From: an uncultured Collinsella sp.
GTDB lineage: Bacteria > Actinomycetota > Coriobacteriia > Coriobacteriales > Coriobacteriaceae
Assembly: GCA_900545165.1 (NCBI GenBank)
Contig: UQYA01000024.1
Location: 1-22,747, forward strand
Direction: 5' to 3'
DNA: 22,747 bases
The position numbers and the translations under genes are program-made. Of this stretch, positions 7,958 to 14,469 are shown one piece after another. Positions within the stretch are counted from its first letter, which is position 1. Each line of letters begins with the position of its first letter. The notes under the pieces were generated by a model. It did no database searches. It saw only the letters and a program-made list of their open reading frames with translations, and was not told the origin of the DNA.

Positions 7958-9297
7958 TCGACCGCCGCGCCCAGCGCGATAATTCAATATCAATCTTTCG
8001 CGTGATTGCCGTTGTCTGCGCCATTTGCGTGCTGGTGTACTTTATTTTTGCCCTGGCGACTGGAATCGAGCCGATCGCGACCGTGGTCGCCTGCGCACTG
8101 CTGTGCATCTTTCTGTGCATTTTTATCTATTTGACGCTCAATCCCGATTCGGTGCGTTCGCAGTACACCGAAGAGACGCTCTCGGTGGCCTCTGCCATGC
8201 TCGAGGACATCAAAGGCGGTCTGACGCAGGAGTCGGCGCGTCTGGTGTGCCAGCGCATTTTGCCCGAGACGCGTGCCATGACGGTTGCCATCACCGACGA
8301 GAGCAACGTGCTGGCCTGCGCGGGCGAGTTTGAGGAAAAGCTGCTGCCCGATTCGCCCATCCACACACTTGCCACGCGCTACGTCATCGAGCACGGTATC
8401 GTCCAGTCGTTCAACCGTGTGGTGGACGTGGTGGGTTCGGATGGCTCGCACAACTATGTTCCTGCCGGTATCATCGCTCCTATCAAGGTGGGCGACCGCA
8501 CCGTCGGCACGCTCAAGTTCTACTACAAGACTCCGCGTGCCGTCGACCGCACTCAGTACGCGCTTGCCTCGGGTTTTGCCGAGATCCTGTCCACGCAGCT
8601 CGCCATCCACGAGCTCGAGGTGCAAAAGGAGCTCACGGCCCGTGCCGAGGTGCGTGCCCTGCAGGCGCAGATCAACCCGCACTTCCTGTTCAACACGCTC
8701 AACACCATCGCGTCGTTTACGCGTACCGATCCGCTGCGCGCCCGCGAGCTGCTGCGCGAGTTCTCCTCGTTCTATCGCGCCACGCTCGACAATTCGGGCT
8801 CGCTCATTCCCGTGTCGCGCGAGGTCGCGCAGACCAAGCGCTACCTGACGTTTGAGAAGGCGCGCTTTGGCGAGGATCGCGTGCTGGCGACCTTCGACGT
8901 GTCCGAGGACGTCGAGGACACGCTGGTGCCGGCATTTGTAATCCAGCCAATCGTCGAGAATGCCGTGCGCCATGGTATGGGCGACGACGATGCACTGAGG
9001 ATCGACGTGTCGGTCCACAGGGATGGCGAAGATGCGATTTTGATTGTGGTCGCCGATAACGGCGTGGGCATGGACGAAGGCACCGCTGCCAGACTGTTTG
9101 ACGAACGCTCTGCCCGTCCCGACGCCAGCTCCCCGCAGGGCGGCGGCGCCGGTGTGGCCATGCACAATATTTCGGAGCGCATCCATCGCTTTTATGGACC
9201 GCACTCTTATACACGCGTCGAATCGGCCCCGGGCAAGGGCGCTAAAGTGCTCCTGCATCTCGATTTGTCGGAGAGCATCTTCGACATTCAAGAGTAG
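7954..9297 (+). CDS. LytS-like sensor histidine kinase (system 2)
   Basis: A 447-residue membrane sensor kinase with the same layout as the kinase at 2043. Two membrane helices (about 13-35 and 38-62) are followed by a GAF-like domain (about 75-220) and a His_kinase domain with His243 in N-P-H-F-L-F-N. The ATPase part has Asn336 in I-V-E-N-A-V-R-H, A-D-N-G-V-G-M and a glycine-rich G-G-G-A-G-V-A-M. Blocks such as A-L-A-S-G-F-A, S-T-Q-L-A, K/D-E-L-T-A-R and R-A-L-Q are nearly the same in both kinases, which marks them as paralogues. The ATG overlaps the glycosyltransferase stop and has GGAGGGG upstream inside that gene. The partner regulator starts 72 nt after the stop with no terminator between. 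The ligand of the GAF domain is unknown. Confidence 0.9.
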   Translation: MIDRRAQRDNSISIFRVIAVVCAICVLVYFIFALATGIEPIATVVACALLCIFLCIFIYLTLNPDSVRSQYTEETLSVASAMLEDIKGGLTQESARLVCQRILPETRAMTVAITDESNVLACAGEFEEKLLPDSPIHTLATRYVIEHGIVQSFNRVVDVVGSDGSHNYVPAGIIAPIKVGDRTVGTLKFYYKTPRAVDRTQYALASGFAEILSTQLAIHELEVQKELTARAEVRALQAQINPHFLFNTLNTIASFTRTDPLRARELLREFSSFYRATLDNSGSLIPVSREVAQTKRYLTFEKARFGEDRVLATFDVSEDVEDTLVPAFVIQPIVENAVRHGMGDDDALRIDVSVHRDGEDAILIVVADNGVGMDEGTAARLFDERSARPDASSPQGGGAGVAMHNISERIHRFYGPHSYTRVESAPGKGAKVLLHLDLSESIFDIQE

Positions 9298-9369
9298 AAT
9301 GATAGGTTACGGGTTTAACGCTAGTTGGCGGATGCCCGACGTAGTTAGTTGACGAAAGGTTTTATCCCT

Positions 9370-10086
9370 ATGCTGCGTGCGATGATTGTGGATGATGAGG
9401 CCCCGGCCCGTTCGGAACTTCGCTTCTTGCTCGAGCAGACGGGCAAGATCGGCACGATCACAGAAGCGTCGAGCGTTCGCTCCGCTATCGAGATGCTTAT
9501 GGAGAGCCGCGTCGATGTTGTGTTCCTCGATATCTCGATGCCTGGCGCTTCGGGTCTGCAACTTGCCGAGGCACTGCATAAGCTCAAGAATCCGCCGGCG
9601 ATCGTATTCGTAACCGCGTACAGCGATCATGCGGTCGAGGCGTTTGATGTGGATGCCGTCGACTATCTGATGAAGCCGGTCGAGGAGGCTCGCCTGGATC
9701 GAGCGATCGATAAGGTTATGCAACGCGCCAAGCCTGTCACGGACAGCAAGGTGACCATCGAGCGCATCCCGGTGGAAAAGGGCGGCCGCAAGGTCCTCAT
9801 CCCCGTGGACGACATTCGCTTTATTATGGCCAAGGACGATTACTCCTGTATTTATACGGTCGATGACCGCTTTTTGTCCACGACCTCGCTGGCACAGTTC
9901 GAGGCCAAGCTCTGCGACTTTGGCTTCTTCCGCGTTCACCGCCGCTATATCGTCAACTTGGCGTGTGTCACCGACGTCGAGACGGTTCCCTCGGGCGCTA
10001 TCCAGCTGGGCATTACGGGCGTCGACGAACGCGTACCGGTTTCGCGCCGTCGCGTCGTACCGCTCAAAAAGGCCCTGAGCCTCTAG
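9370..10086 (+). CDS. LytTR-family response regulator (system 2)
   Basis: A 238-residue response regulator, paralogous to the one at 3467. The receiver domain has Asp8/Asp9, phosphoacceptor Asp54 in V-F-L-D-I-S-M-P, Thr82, and Lys102 in M-K-P. The LytTR DNA-binding domain (about 130-235) has F-F-R-V-H-R-R-Y-I-V-N and ends P-V-S-R-R-R. ATG 9370 is chosen because the protein then begins M-L-R-A-M-I-V-D-D-E, the usual spacing before the first receiver strand. GAAAGG lies 10 nt upstream, a slightly long gap, and an in-frame TTG at 9349 has no support. It is the last gene of the glycosyltransferase-kinase-regulator operon, ended by the hairpin at 10093. Confidence 0.92.
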   Translation: MLRAMIVDDEAPARSELRFLLEQTGKIGTITEASSVRSAIEMLMESRVDVVFLDISMPGASGLQLAEALHKLKNPPAIVFVTAYSDHAVEAFDVDAVDYLMKPVEEARLDRAIDKVMQRAKPVTDSKVTIERIPVEKGGRKVLIPVDDIRFIMAKDDYSCIYTVDDRFLSTTSLAQFEAKLCDFGFFRVHRRYIVNLACVTDVETVPSGAIQLGITGVDERVPVSRRRVVPLKKALSL

Positions 10087-10092
10087 TACACC

Positions 10093-10143
10093 GGCCCCGC
10101 AGCCCTGTAGACCAAAATCGTCTGCGGAGCCGTGGGGCTTTTT
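10093..10143 (+). terminator. intrinsic terminator after the second LytTR regulator
   Basis: A long stem of about 19-20 pairs, with some wobbles and two mismatches (10094-10112 with 10120-10138), closes a CAAAATC loop and is followed by TTTTTG. It begins within 10 nt of the regulator stop codon. The next gene starts 37 nt after it. Confidence 0.8.
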
Positions 10144-10180
10144 GCATGAATGCACCAAATCTTTTTGCGGAAGGGATCCC

Positions 10181-10648
10181 ATGAACAGTGCAAGCGCCAA
10201 GCGTATCGACATTATCTCGGACACCCACGGCTATCTTTCGCCTGCGCTCTTGGACGAGCTTAAGGGCGCAGACCTGATCATCCATGCCGGCGACCTTACG
10301 TCGGAGATGGACTACGAGCATCTGCGCACCATCGCCCCCGTGCGAGCGGTGCTGGGCAATAACGACTACTATCGCGACTATGGTCCCGATGTGGACCGCT
10401 TGGCGCTCTTTACCTACGAAGGCCTCAAGTTCGCCGTAGCCCACTACCGTGAAGACCTCCCGGTGGGATCCGTGGACGTAGCTATCAACGGTCACACCCA
10501 CGTAACCAAAGAAGCCCAAGTGGGTCGCTGCTTGGTCCTCAACCCAGGCAGCGCCAGCTATCCAAGAGGCACTCGAGGCCCCACCATGGCCAGAATGTTC
10601 GTCAAGGACGGCAAGATTCTGAGCATCAAATTTATTGACCTAGAGTAG
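10181..10648 (+). CDS. YfcE/MJ0936-family metallophosphoesterase (phosphodiesterase)
   Basis: A compact 155-residue cytosolic calcineurin-like phosphoesterase that should hydrolyse phosphodiester or phosphomonoester bonds using two metals. All family ligands can be placed: Asp14 and His16 (I-S-D-T-H), Asp38 (H-A-G-D), Asn60 (L-G-N-N-D), His88 (V-A-H-Y), and His105 and His107 (N-G-H-T-H). The usual G-H after the first late histidine is replaced by Tyr-Arg. The conserved N-P-G-S near residue 121 is present. The length fits single-domain members. The start ATG is supported by GGAAGG 6 nt upstream; an upstream in-frame ATG at 10142 falls at the edge of the preceding terminator. The gene is monocistronic, lying between two terminators. 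Physiological substrate unknown. Confidence 0.88.
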   Translation: MNSASAKRIDIISDTHGYLSPALLDELKGADLIIHAGDLTSEMDYEHLRTIAPVRAVLGNNDYYRDYGPDVDRLALFTYEGLKFAVAHYREDLPVGSVDVAINGHTHVTKEAQVGRCLVLNPGSASYPRGTRGPTMARMFVKDGKILSIKFIDLE

Positions 10649-10655
10649 GTGCAAC

Positions 10656-10690
10656 AAAAACGGGGGATGCACAGCGCGTCCCCCGTTTTT
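10656..10690 (+). terminator. bidirectional-type intrinsic terminator after the phosphoesterase gene
   Basis: AAAAACGGGGGA (10656-10667) is perfectly complementary to TCCCCCGTTTTT (10679-10690) with an 11-nt loop. The T-run on + and the A-run (T-run on -) make it a classical terminator usable from both sides. Confidence 0.9.
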
Positions 10691-10804
10691 CTTTGAGCCA
10701 AAGGCCGAAGTTCAACAACAATCTTAGACAACCCCGCTGAGGAGAACGGGGACCTCGAGCCGCGGAAGCGGCGAGGAACAAAGTCTTTGAAGCAAGTGAC
10801 GGCA

Positions 10805-10949
10805 GGGAGGGTCTCCGGGGCCGGCTGGCGCGGGTTGAGTTTGTCGCGAGTTCCGCACGCAAAGGAAAGCACTTAATGTGCTTTCCGTCTTGCGCAGGAC
10901 TGTAGAGCAGCAAACTCAACCCGCGCCAGCCGGCCCCGGAGACCCTCCC
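10805..10949. repeat. long intergenic inverted repeat with 39-bp perfect arms and an internal hairpin
   Basis: The arms at 10805-10843 and 10911-10949 are exact reverse complements over 39 bp. The 67-nt centre holds a second perfect hairpin, GGAAAGCAC (10864-10872) with GTGCTTTCC (10878-10886), around TTAAT. Smaller hairpins lie outside it: CCCCG with CGGGG near 10732-10751, GCCGC with GCGGC near 10760-10773, and AACTTTTT with AAAAAGTT at 10963-10980. The 409-nt gap between the phosphoesterase gene and tRNA-Asp has no credible protein gene. This could be a dispersed palindromic element (REP/MITE-like) or a large structured RNA; no transposase is nearby. Confidence 0.8.
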
Positions 10950-10981
10950 GGAGGGACCGAAAAACTTTTTCAAAAAAGTTG

Positions 10982-11011
10982 TTGCGCGGCGGACAGACTT
11001 CTGTGTATACT
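10982..11011 (+). promoter_or_regulatory. candidate promoter of tRNA-Asp
   Basis: TATACT (11006-11011) is a good -10 box 46 nt before the tRNA; TTGCGC (10982-10987) stands 18 nt upstream as a weak -35. The placement fits a stable RNA gene with a short leader. Confidence 0.45.
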
Positions 11012-11057
11012 AATCCCCGCAGCGCACGCGAGCGGAAACAAACGCGAACGACTGCCT

Positions 11058-11135
<78 letters not shown>

Positions 11136-11143
11136 ACGCAATT

Positions 11144-11171
11144 AAAGCCACGTCTTCGGACGTGGCTTTTT
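11144..11171 (+). terminator. intrinsic terminator of tRNA-Asp
   Basis: AAAGCCACGTC pairs perfectly with GACGTGGCTTT around a TTCG tetraloop closed by C-G, followed by a run of Ts (11167-11171). It begins 8 nt after the tRNA 3' end. Confidence 0.92.
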
Positions 11172-11256
11172 GCGTTTAATAGGCCCTCGATCTTATATGC
11201 CTCTTTATCCAAATCACCGCATTTGCAACGAGCGAGCCAGCCCCTACTGATATATG

Positions 11257-11318
11257 TGTTCAAACAGGGGGTTTGTTGCGCAACATCTGTTCAATGAAGC
11301 AGGGGGTTCGGTTATACT
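11257..11318 (+). promoter_or_regulatory. tandem repeats and palindrome upstream of the Rrf2 gene, with a candidate distal promoter
   Basis: TGTTCAA, a short spacer, and CAGGGGGTT occur twice (11257-11273 and 11288-11308), separated by the perfect palindrome GTTGCGCAAC (11275-11284). The second copy overlaps TTCAAT (11290-11295), which stands 17 nt before TATACT (11313-11318), a plausible promoter. The repeats are in the right place to be operator sites, perhaps for the Rrf2 protein itself. The rest of the 344-nt gap between tRNA-Asp and the Rrf2 gene shows no credible gene. Confidence 0.45.
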
Positions 11319-11373
11319 AAATTGCACTTTAGGCCGTACCTGATTCAGCTAGTCTTCAAGTGCGGCATTCAGT

Positions 11374-11401
11374 GAACACCCATTTTATAATTTGGTTGTT
11401 C
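11374..11401 (+). promoter_or_regulatory. consensus -10 box framed by an inverted repeat, upstream of the Rrf2 gene
   Basis: TATAAT (11386-11391) is flanked by GAACACC (11374-11380) and GGTTGTTC (11394-11401), which are inverted copies of each other apart from one inserted base. A regulator bound here would cover the -10 box. No good -35 is seen, which fits either a regulated promoter or chance. The ATG of the Rrf2 gene is 88 nt downstream. Confidence 0.4.
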
Positions 11402-11479
11402 AGGCGGTCATTTGGCGTCTCGACACAAGCTCGGCCCCGGAGCTCGTTCGAGCTGTTCGTATTCCTTGAAAGGGGAAAC

Positions 11480-11974
11480 ATGGACATATCGAGGAAGACT
11501 GATTATGCCCTTCGCATGCTTGCGATGCTTGCCGAGGAGCCGGAGCGGTTGCTTTCTGTTCGCACTGCTGCCGAAGAGGTCAATGTTCCGTATTCGTTTG
11601 CCCGTTCGATTCAGCACGGCTTGGTTCAGGCCGGCATTGTGGAGAGCCTGCGTGGTGTTCATGGCGGCATGCGCCTTAAGGTGAGCCCCGACGATGTCAC
11701 GATCCGTCAGGTCGTAGAGGCCGTTCAGGGCCCCATGGTTATGAACGATTGCACTGCGCCCGATGGCGACTGTGCGCGCATGGGCACGTGCTGCTATCAT
11801 CCCCTGTGGGCCGGAGCCCAGGCGCTGATGCGCGACTATCTCGATTCCGTTTCGCTCGGCGATATCGTCGCCCATCGCCAGTTTCCGGCTGTCGATCCCA
11901 AGTTCGCCGACCGCGATGCGTTTCCCGAGTACGCCGCTTGCGCGTATGCTTGCCGGGAGGATAGCGCCGCATAA
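11480..11974 (+). CDS. Rrf2-family transcriptional regulator, probable Fe-S sensor
   Basis: A 164-residue DNA-binding protein of the Rrf2/IscR/NsrR family. The N-terminal winged helix (M-D-I-S-R-K-T-D-Y-A-L-R to about residue 68) ends in the wing signature R-G-V-H-G-G-M-R-L. The cluster region has Cys91, Cys98 and Cys104, with an extra Cys105; IscR spacing is C-x5-C-x5-C, here it is C-x6-C-x5-C. Two more cysteines, Cys154 and Cys158, sit in a C-terminal tail. A [2Fe-2S] or [4Fe-4S] sensor of iron-sulfur status, NO or oxidative stress is therefore likely (family knowledge plus inference). ATG 11480 follows AAAGGGG closely and begins exactly at the conserved family N terminus. The DNA glycosylase gene follows after 11 nt, so the two are probably co-transcribed. 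Confidence 0.88.
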   Translation: MDISRKTDYALRMLAMLAEEPERLLSVRTAAEEVNVPYSFARSIQHGLVQAGIVESLRGVHGGMRLKVSPDDVTIRQVVEAVQGPMVMNDCTAPDGDCARMGTCCYHPLWAGAQALMRDYLDSVSLGDIVAHRQFPAVDPKFADRDAFPEYAACAYACREDSAA

Positions 11975-11985
11975 GGAGCATTGTC

Positions 11986-12891
11986 ATGATTCAGGACCCC
12001 TTTCGTTCGATGATTCGTTCGGAAGGGGTCCTGCGTTATCGCGACCTTCCGTGGCGCCGCACGCGCGACCCGTATATCATCTGGCTTTCCGAGGTCATGC
12101 TGCAGCAGACGCAGGTGCCGCGCGTGGAGACGCGCATGCCGGCGTGGCTCGATCGCTTTCCGACTGTCCGGGCGCTTGCTCAGGCCGCCCCTTCCGATGT
12201 CTTGGATGCGTGGCAGGGGATGGGCTACAATCGCCGCGCCCTGGCGCTTCACAGGGCTGCACAGTGCGTTGTGGAGGACTGGGATGGGGAGTTTCCGCGT
12301 GAGATGCACGATCTGGTCGCGTTGCCCGGCATTGGCCCGGCAACGGCGCAGGGCATCCGTTCGTTTGCATTCGATCTTCCGGGCGTGTATCTGGAGACCA
12401 ACGTGCGCACGGTCTTTTTGCATCATTTCTTTCCCGATGTGCCGGCCGTTCCCGATCGCGAGCTGGTGCCGCTGATTCAAGCTGCCTGTCCGGCGGCCCC
12501 CGGTGCGGCGGCGGATGAGATTGCGCCCTTTGCCGCGCCTCAAGACGATGCCGACACGCCGCGCGCGTGGTATTACGCGTTGCTGGATTACGGCGCGTAT
12601 CTTAAAAAGACGCTGCCCAATCCGTCCAGGCGATCGGCGAACTATAGTCGGCAGTCCAAGTTTGAGGGCTCGCGCCGCCAAAAGCGCGCGCATATCGTGC
12701 GTATGTTGTTGGCAGCGCGCGATGGGCAGCCGGCGGGGATTACGCTTGCTGATGCCGTGGTGGGCGTCAACGAGATGGAAGCGGCAGCCGGTCGCGGGCC
12801 GGTCGAGTGCGACTTGATCGCGGGCATTCTGGCTGACCTGGAGCGCGAGGGCTTTTGCCGAGCCGAGGACGATCGTTGGTTGAGTGTGTAG
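11986..12891 (+). CDS. MutY-like HhH-GPD DNA glycosylase without Fe-S cluster
   Basis: A 301-residue helix-hairpin-helix base excision repair glycosylase. The MutY-type catalytic Glu36 is present in S-E-V-M-L-Q-Q-T-Q-V, and the HhH motif is L-P-G-I-G-P-A-T-A (about 113-121). At the position of the usual catalytic Asp the sequence is L-E-T-N-V, so Glu137 replaces it. The four cysteines that bind [4Fe-4S] in MutY and Nth are absent: the region instead reads D-Y-G-A-Y-L-K-K followed by N-P-S-R-R-S-A-N-Y and F-E-G-S-R-R-Q. No C-terminal NUDIX-like A/G recognition domain exists. An Ala/Pro-rich insert lies at about 169-191. From memory, this belongs to a distinct short subgroup, sometimes mislabelled HesB, with the same I/L-E-T-N and N-P-x-R-R-S features. 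Adenine-versus-8-oxoG activity is only inferred. AAGGAG lies 7 nt before the ATG. Confidence 0.78.
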   Translation: MIQDPFRSMIRSEGVLRYRDLPWRRTRDPYIIWLSEVMLQQTQVPRVETRMPAWLDRFPTVRALAQAAPSDVLDAWQGMGYNRRALALHRAAQCVVEDWDGEFPREMHDLVALPGIGPATAQGIRSFAFDLPGVYLETNVRTVFLHHFFPDVPAVPDRELVPLIQAACPAAPGAAADEIAPFAAPQDDADTPRAWYYALLDYGAYLKKTLPNPSRRSANYSRQSKFEGSRRQKRAHIVRMLLAARDGQPAGITLADAVVGVNEMEAAAGRGPVECDLIAGILADLEREGFCRAEDDRWLSV

Positions 12892-13005
12892 CCCGCTCAA
12901 ATCTGAAGAACGGGATTGTAAGGTTTAAATTCGCGGCTTGAGGGCATCCTAAAGACAAGGTCGCTCAAAGCCTATGGGCGGCACGTGTTGAAGGGAAGTA
13001 CACCT

Positions 13006-13545
13006 ATGGATTTTGAGAACTCTCAGACCAAGAAGAACCTCGAGACTGCTTTTGCCGGTGAGTCCCAGGCACACACCAAGTATCGCTACTATGCATCCAA
13101 GGCCAAAAAGGACGGCTACGTTCAGATCTCGAATATCTTTGCCGAGACGGCGGGCAACGAGTCCGAGCACGCCAAGCTGTGGTTTAAGTATCTGCACGAC
13201 GGCGCCGTTCCGGGCACTCTGGACAACCTGCGTGACGCCGCCGCGGGCGAGAACTACGAGTGGACCACGATGTACGACGAGTTCGCCAAGACCGCCGAGG
13301 AGGAGGGCTTTACCGAGATCGCCGCAAAGTTCCGTGGCGTCGGTGCTGTCGAGAAGGCCCACGAGGAGCGCTATAACAAGCTTGTCGAGCGCATTGAGTC
13401 GGGCGAGGTGTTTGAGCGCGAGGGCGTAAAGGTGTGGAAGTGCCTGAACTGCGGGCACCTGCACGTTGGTGCCGAGGCGCCTGAGGTGTGCCCGGTGTGC
13501 AACCACCCCAAGGCGTACTTTGAGGAGCAGGTGGTGAACTACTAG
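13006..13545 (+). CDS. rubrerythrin
   Basis: A 179-residue cytosolic peroxidase of anaerobes that reduces hydrogen peroxide with electrons from rubredoxin or NAD(P)H-linked partners. The ferritin-like diiron domain includes Glu19 in A-G-E-S-Q-A-H and Glu52 with His55 in G-N-E-S-E-H-A-K, and a second E-K-A-H-E-E-R-Y helix supplies further ligands. The C-terminal rubredoxin-like domain has two C-x2-C pairs (C-L-N-C-G and C-P-V-C-N) for a single iron. The length is close to that of the family. ATG 13006 is chosen because AAGGGAAG lies about 7 nt upstream and the protein then starts at the usual N terminus. It lies 114 nt after the glycosylase gene, so it may have its own promoter, but I cannot place one confidently. 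The repeat with its terminator begins 19 nt after the stop. Confidence 0.95.
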   Translation: MDFENSQTKKNLETAFAGESQAHTKYRYYASKAKKDGYVQISNIFAETAGNESEHAKLWFKYLHDGAVPGTLDNLRDAAAGENYEWTTMYDEFAKTAEEEGFTEIAAKFRGVGAVEKAHEERYNKLVERIESGEVFEREGVKVWKCLNCGHLHVGAEAPEVCPVCNHPKAYFEEQVVNY

Positions 13546-13564
13546 CGCTTGGCGCTGGCTGCTG

Positions 13565-13736
13565 CGGGGCGCAGGGCGGGGAAACACCTTTCCCTCTCGC
13601 TCACGGCTCCGCAGGGTCGCGCGAGGCAAAGGTATTTCCCCGCCCTGCGCTCCGGCTTCGGGTCGTCGCGTGCTCGCTACAGAAAAGCTGATAAAAAAGT
13701 TTGTGTGCCGCCCCTTATGGGGCGGCACGTTTTTGT
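13565..13736 (+). repeat. structured ~170-bp repeat, copy 1 (3' end of rubrerythrin gene)
   Basis: This shares about 90% identity with the stretch at 14470-14636 (by hand alignment, about 11 substitutions and three small indels). It starts 19 nt after the rubrerythrin stop. The first half folds into a long hairpin, left arm from 13565 through GGGGAAAC-AC-CTTT and right arm AAAGGT-AT-TTCCCC to about 13653, with an imperfect inner stem. The second half ends in the terminator at 13705. Copy 1 carries a 2-bp insertion on each arm relative to copy 2, which keeps the arms in register. Confidence 0.88.
13705..13734 (+). terminator. intrinsic terminator within repeat copy 1
   Basis: GTGCCGCCCC pairs perfectly with GGGGCGGCAC around TTAT, followed by GTTTTT. 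It ends the rubrerythrin message. Confidence 0.9.
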
Positions 13737-13771
13737 GGGGGCCGGTTGGGGCGGTGACGTTGCTTAGAGGG

Positions 13772-13777
13772 TACACT
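13772..13777 (+). promoter_or_regulatory. possible -10 box for the membrane protein gene
   Basis: TACACT preceded by GAGGG lies 42 nt before the ATG at 13820 and after the terminator of repeat copy 1, where a new promoter is needed. The best -35 candidate (TTGGGG, 13746-13751) is 20 nt away, longer than normal. Confidence 0.3.
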
Positions 13778-13819
13778 GGGTAGCGTTGGCTATTCGTTTC
13801 CTCTTGTGAGGTGTTGGTT

Positions 13820-14452
13820 ATGGGTAAGAAGTCTCGGGCTCGGGTTGCTGCGGCGGGAACTCGCAAGGATCCTGGTCGTCGGGTTGCCGAGGGTAAAAAG
13901 GCCGATCGTGTCGAGAAGGACAAGAAGGTTGGGGCGCATGCTCATCTTGAGTGGGCGCCTCATTTGAATTCGGCTAGTGAGGATTTGACTGCCAAGTTGT
14001 TTACTCTGGTCGAGGTAATTTTGGGCGTGGTGCCCCTTGTGGTTATCGGTTTGTTCTTGGCTTCGAAGGACGCCACGAGCGTCGATAAACTCACCGAGGT
14101 CTTTTCGCAGGATCCCTCGATGGTAGTTACGTTTATCTCTGCGTGCCTGCAGCCGTTTGTGGCGTACATGCTGTACATGATTTATCGCAAATACTGCGAG
14201 GGCGATGCGGGCTTTGCCGCCGGCAACCTGATCGGTCTTTTGTGCTCCGAGATCCTGCTGCTCAATATCCCGGGCGTCATCGGTATGGGCATCTTGCTGT
14301 GGCGTGTTTGGCGCAACGTCGCCCCGCACTTTGAGAGCTGGTTGTTTGAGCGTCGCTTTGCGGGCGTGGTGGCCGATATTGCGGGCTCGCTCGTGATTCT
14401 AGCCTTGGCGTTTCTGTGCGCCACCGCTGCCCGCGGTCTCGCGGGCATGTAG
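13820..14452 (+). CDS. hypothetical polytopic membrane protein
   Basis: I do not recognise a family. The 210-residue product has a very basic, Lys/Arg/Ala-rich N-terminal 40 residues, likely cytoplasmic, followed by about four hydrophobic segments (roughly 62-82, 102-122, 133-163 and 183-205). The first pair is separated by a short charged loop (SKDATSVDK), and R-V-W-R-N-V-A-P-H lies between the third and fourth. The strongly positive N terminus could touch nucleic acid or lipid head groups, but no motif supports a function. ATG 13820 is preferred over GTG 13811 because GAGGTG (13808-13813) stands 6 nt upstream of it. The gene is alone between two copies of the structured repeat, each with a terminator, so it is a single-gene transcription unit. 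Confidence 0.75.
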   Translation: MGKKSRARVAAAGTRKDPGRRVAEGKKADRVEKDKKVGAHAHLEWAPHLNSASEDLTAKLFTLVEVILGVVPLVVIGLFLASKDATSVDKLTEVFSQDPSMVVTFISACLQPFVAYMLYMIYRKYCEGDAGFAAGNLIGLLCSEILLLNIPGVIGMGILLWRVWRNVAPHFESWLFERRFAGVVADIAGSLVILALAFLCATAARGLAGM

Positions 14453-14469
14453 TCGGTCCTCACCGACCA

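Noticed and set aside
10649..11057. Possible CRISPR array or phage attachment site near tRNA-Asp
   Set aside because: There are no regularly spaced repeats, no integrase, and no second copy of the tRNA 3' end. The structure is a single inverted repeat.
11360..11479. Extension or leader peptide upstream of the Rrf2 gene
   Set aside because: The Rrf2 family starts exactly at M-D-I-S-R-K-T-D-Y, which has its own ribosome site; the extension runs through the TATAAT and inverted repeat, and shows no conserved feature.
11986..12891. Calling the glycosylase a standard mutY
   Set aside because: It lacks the Fe-S cysteines, the C-terminal recognition domain and the usual Asp, so a canonical MutY name would mislead.
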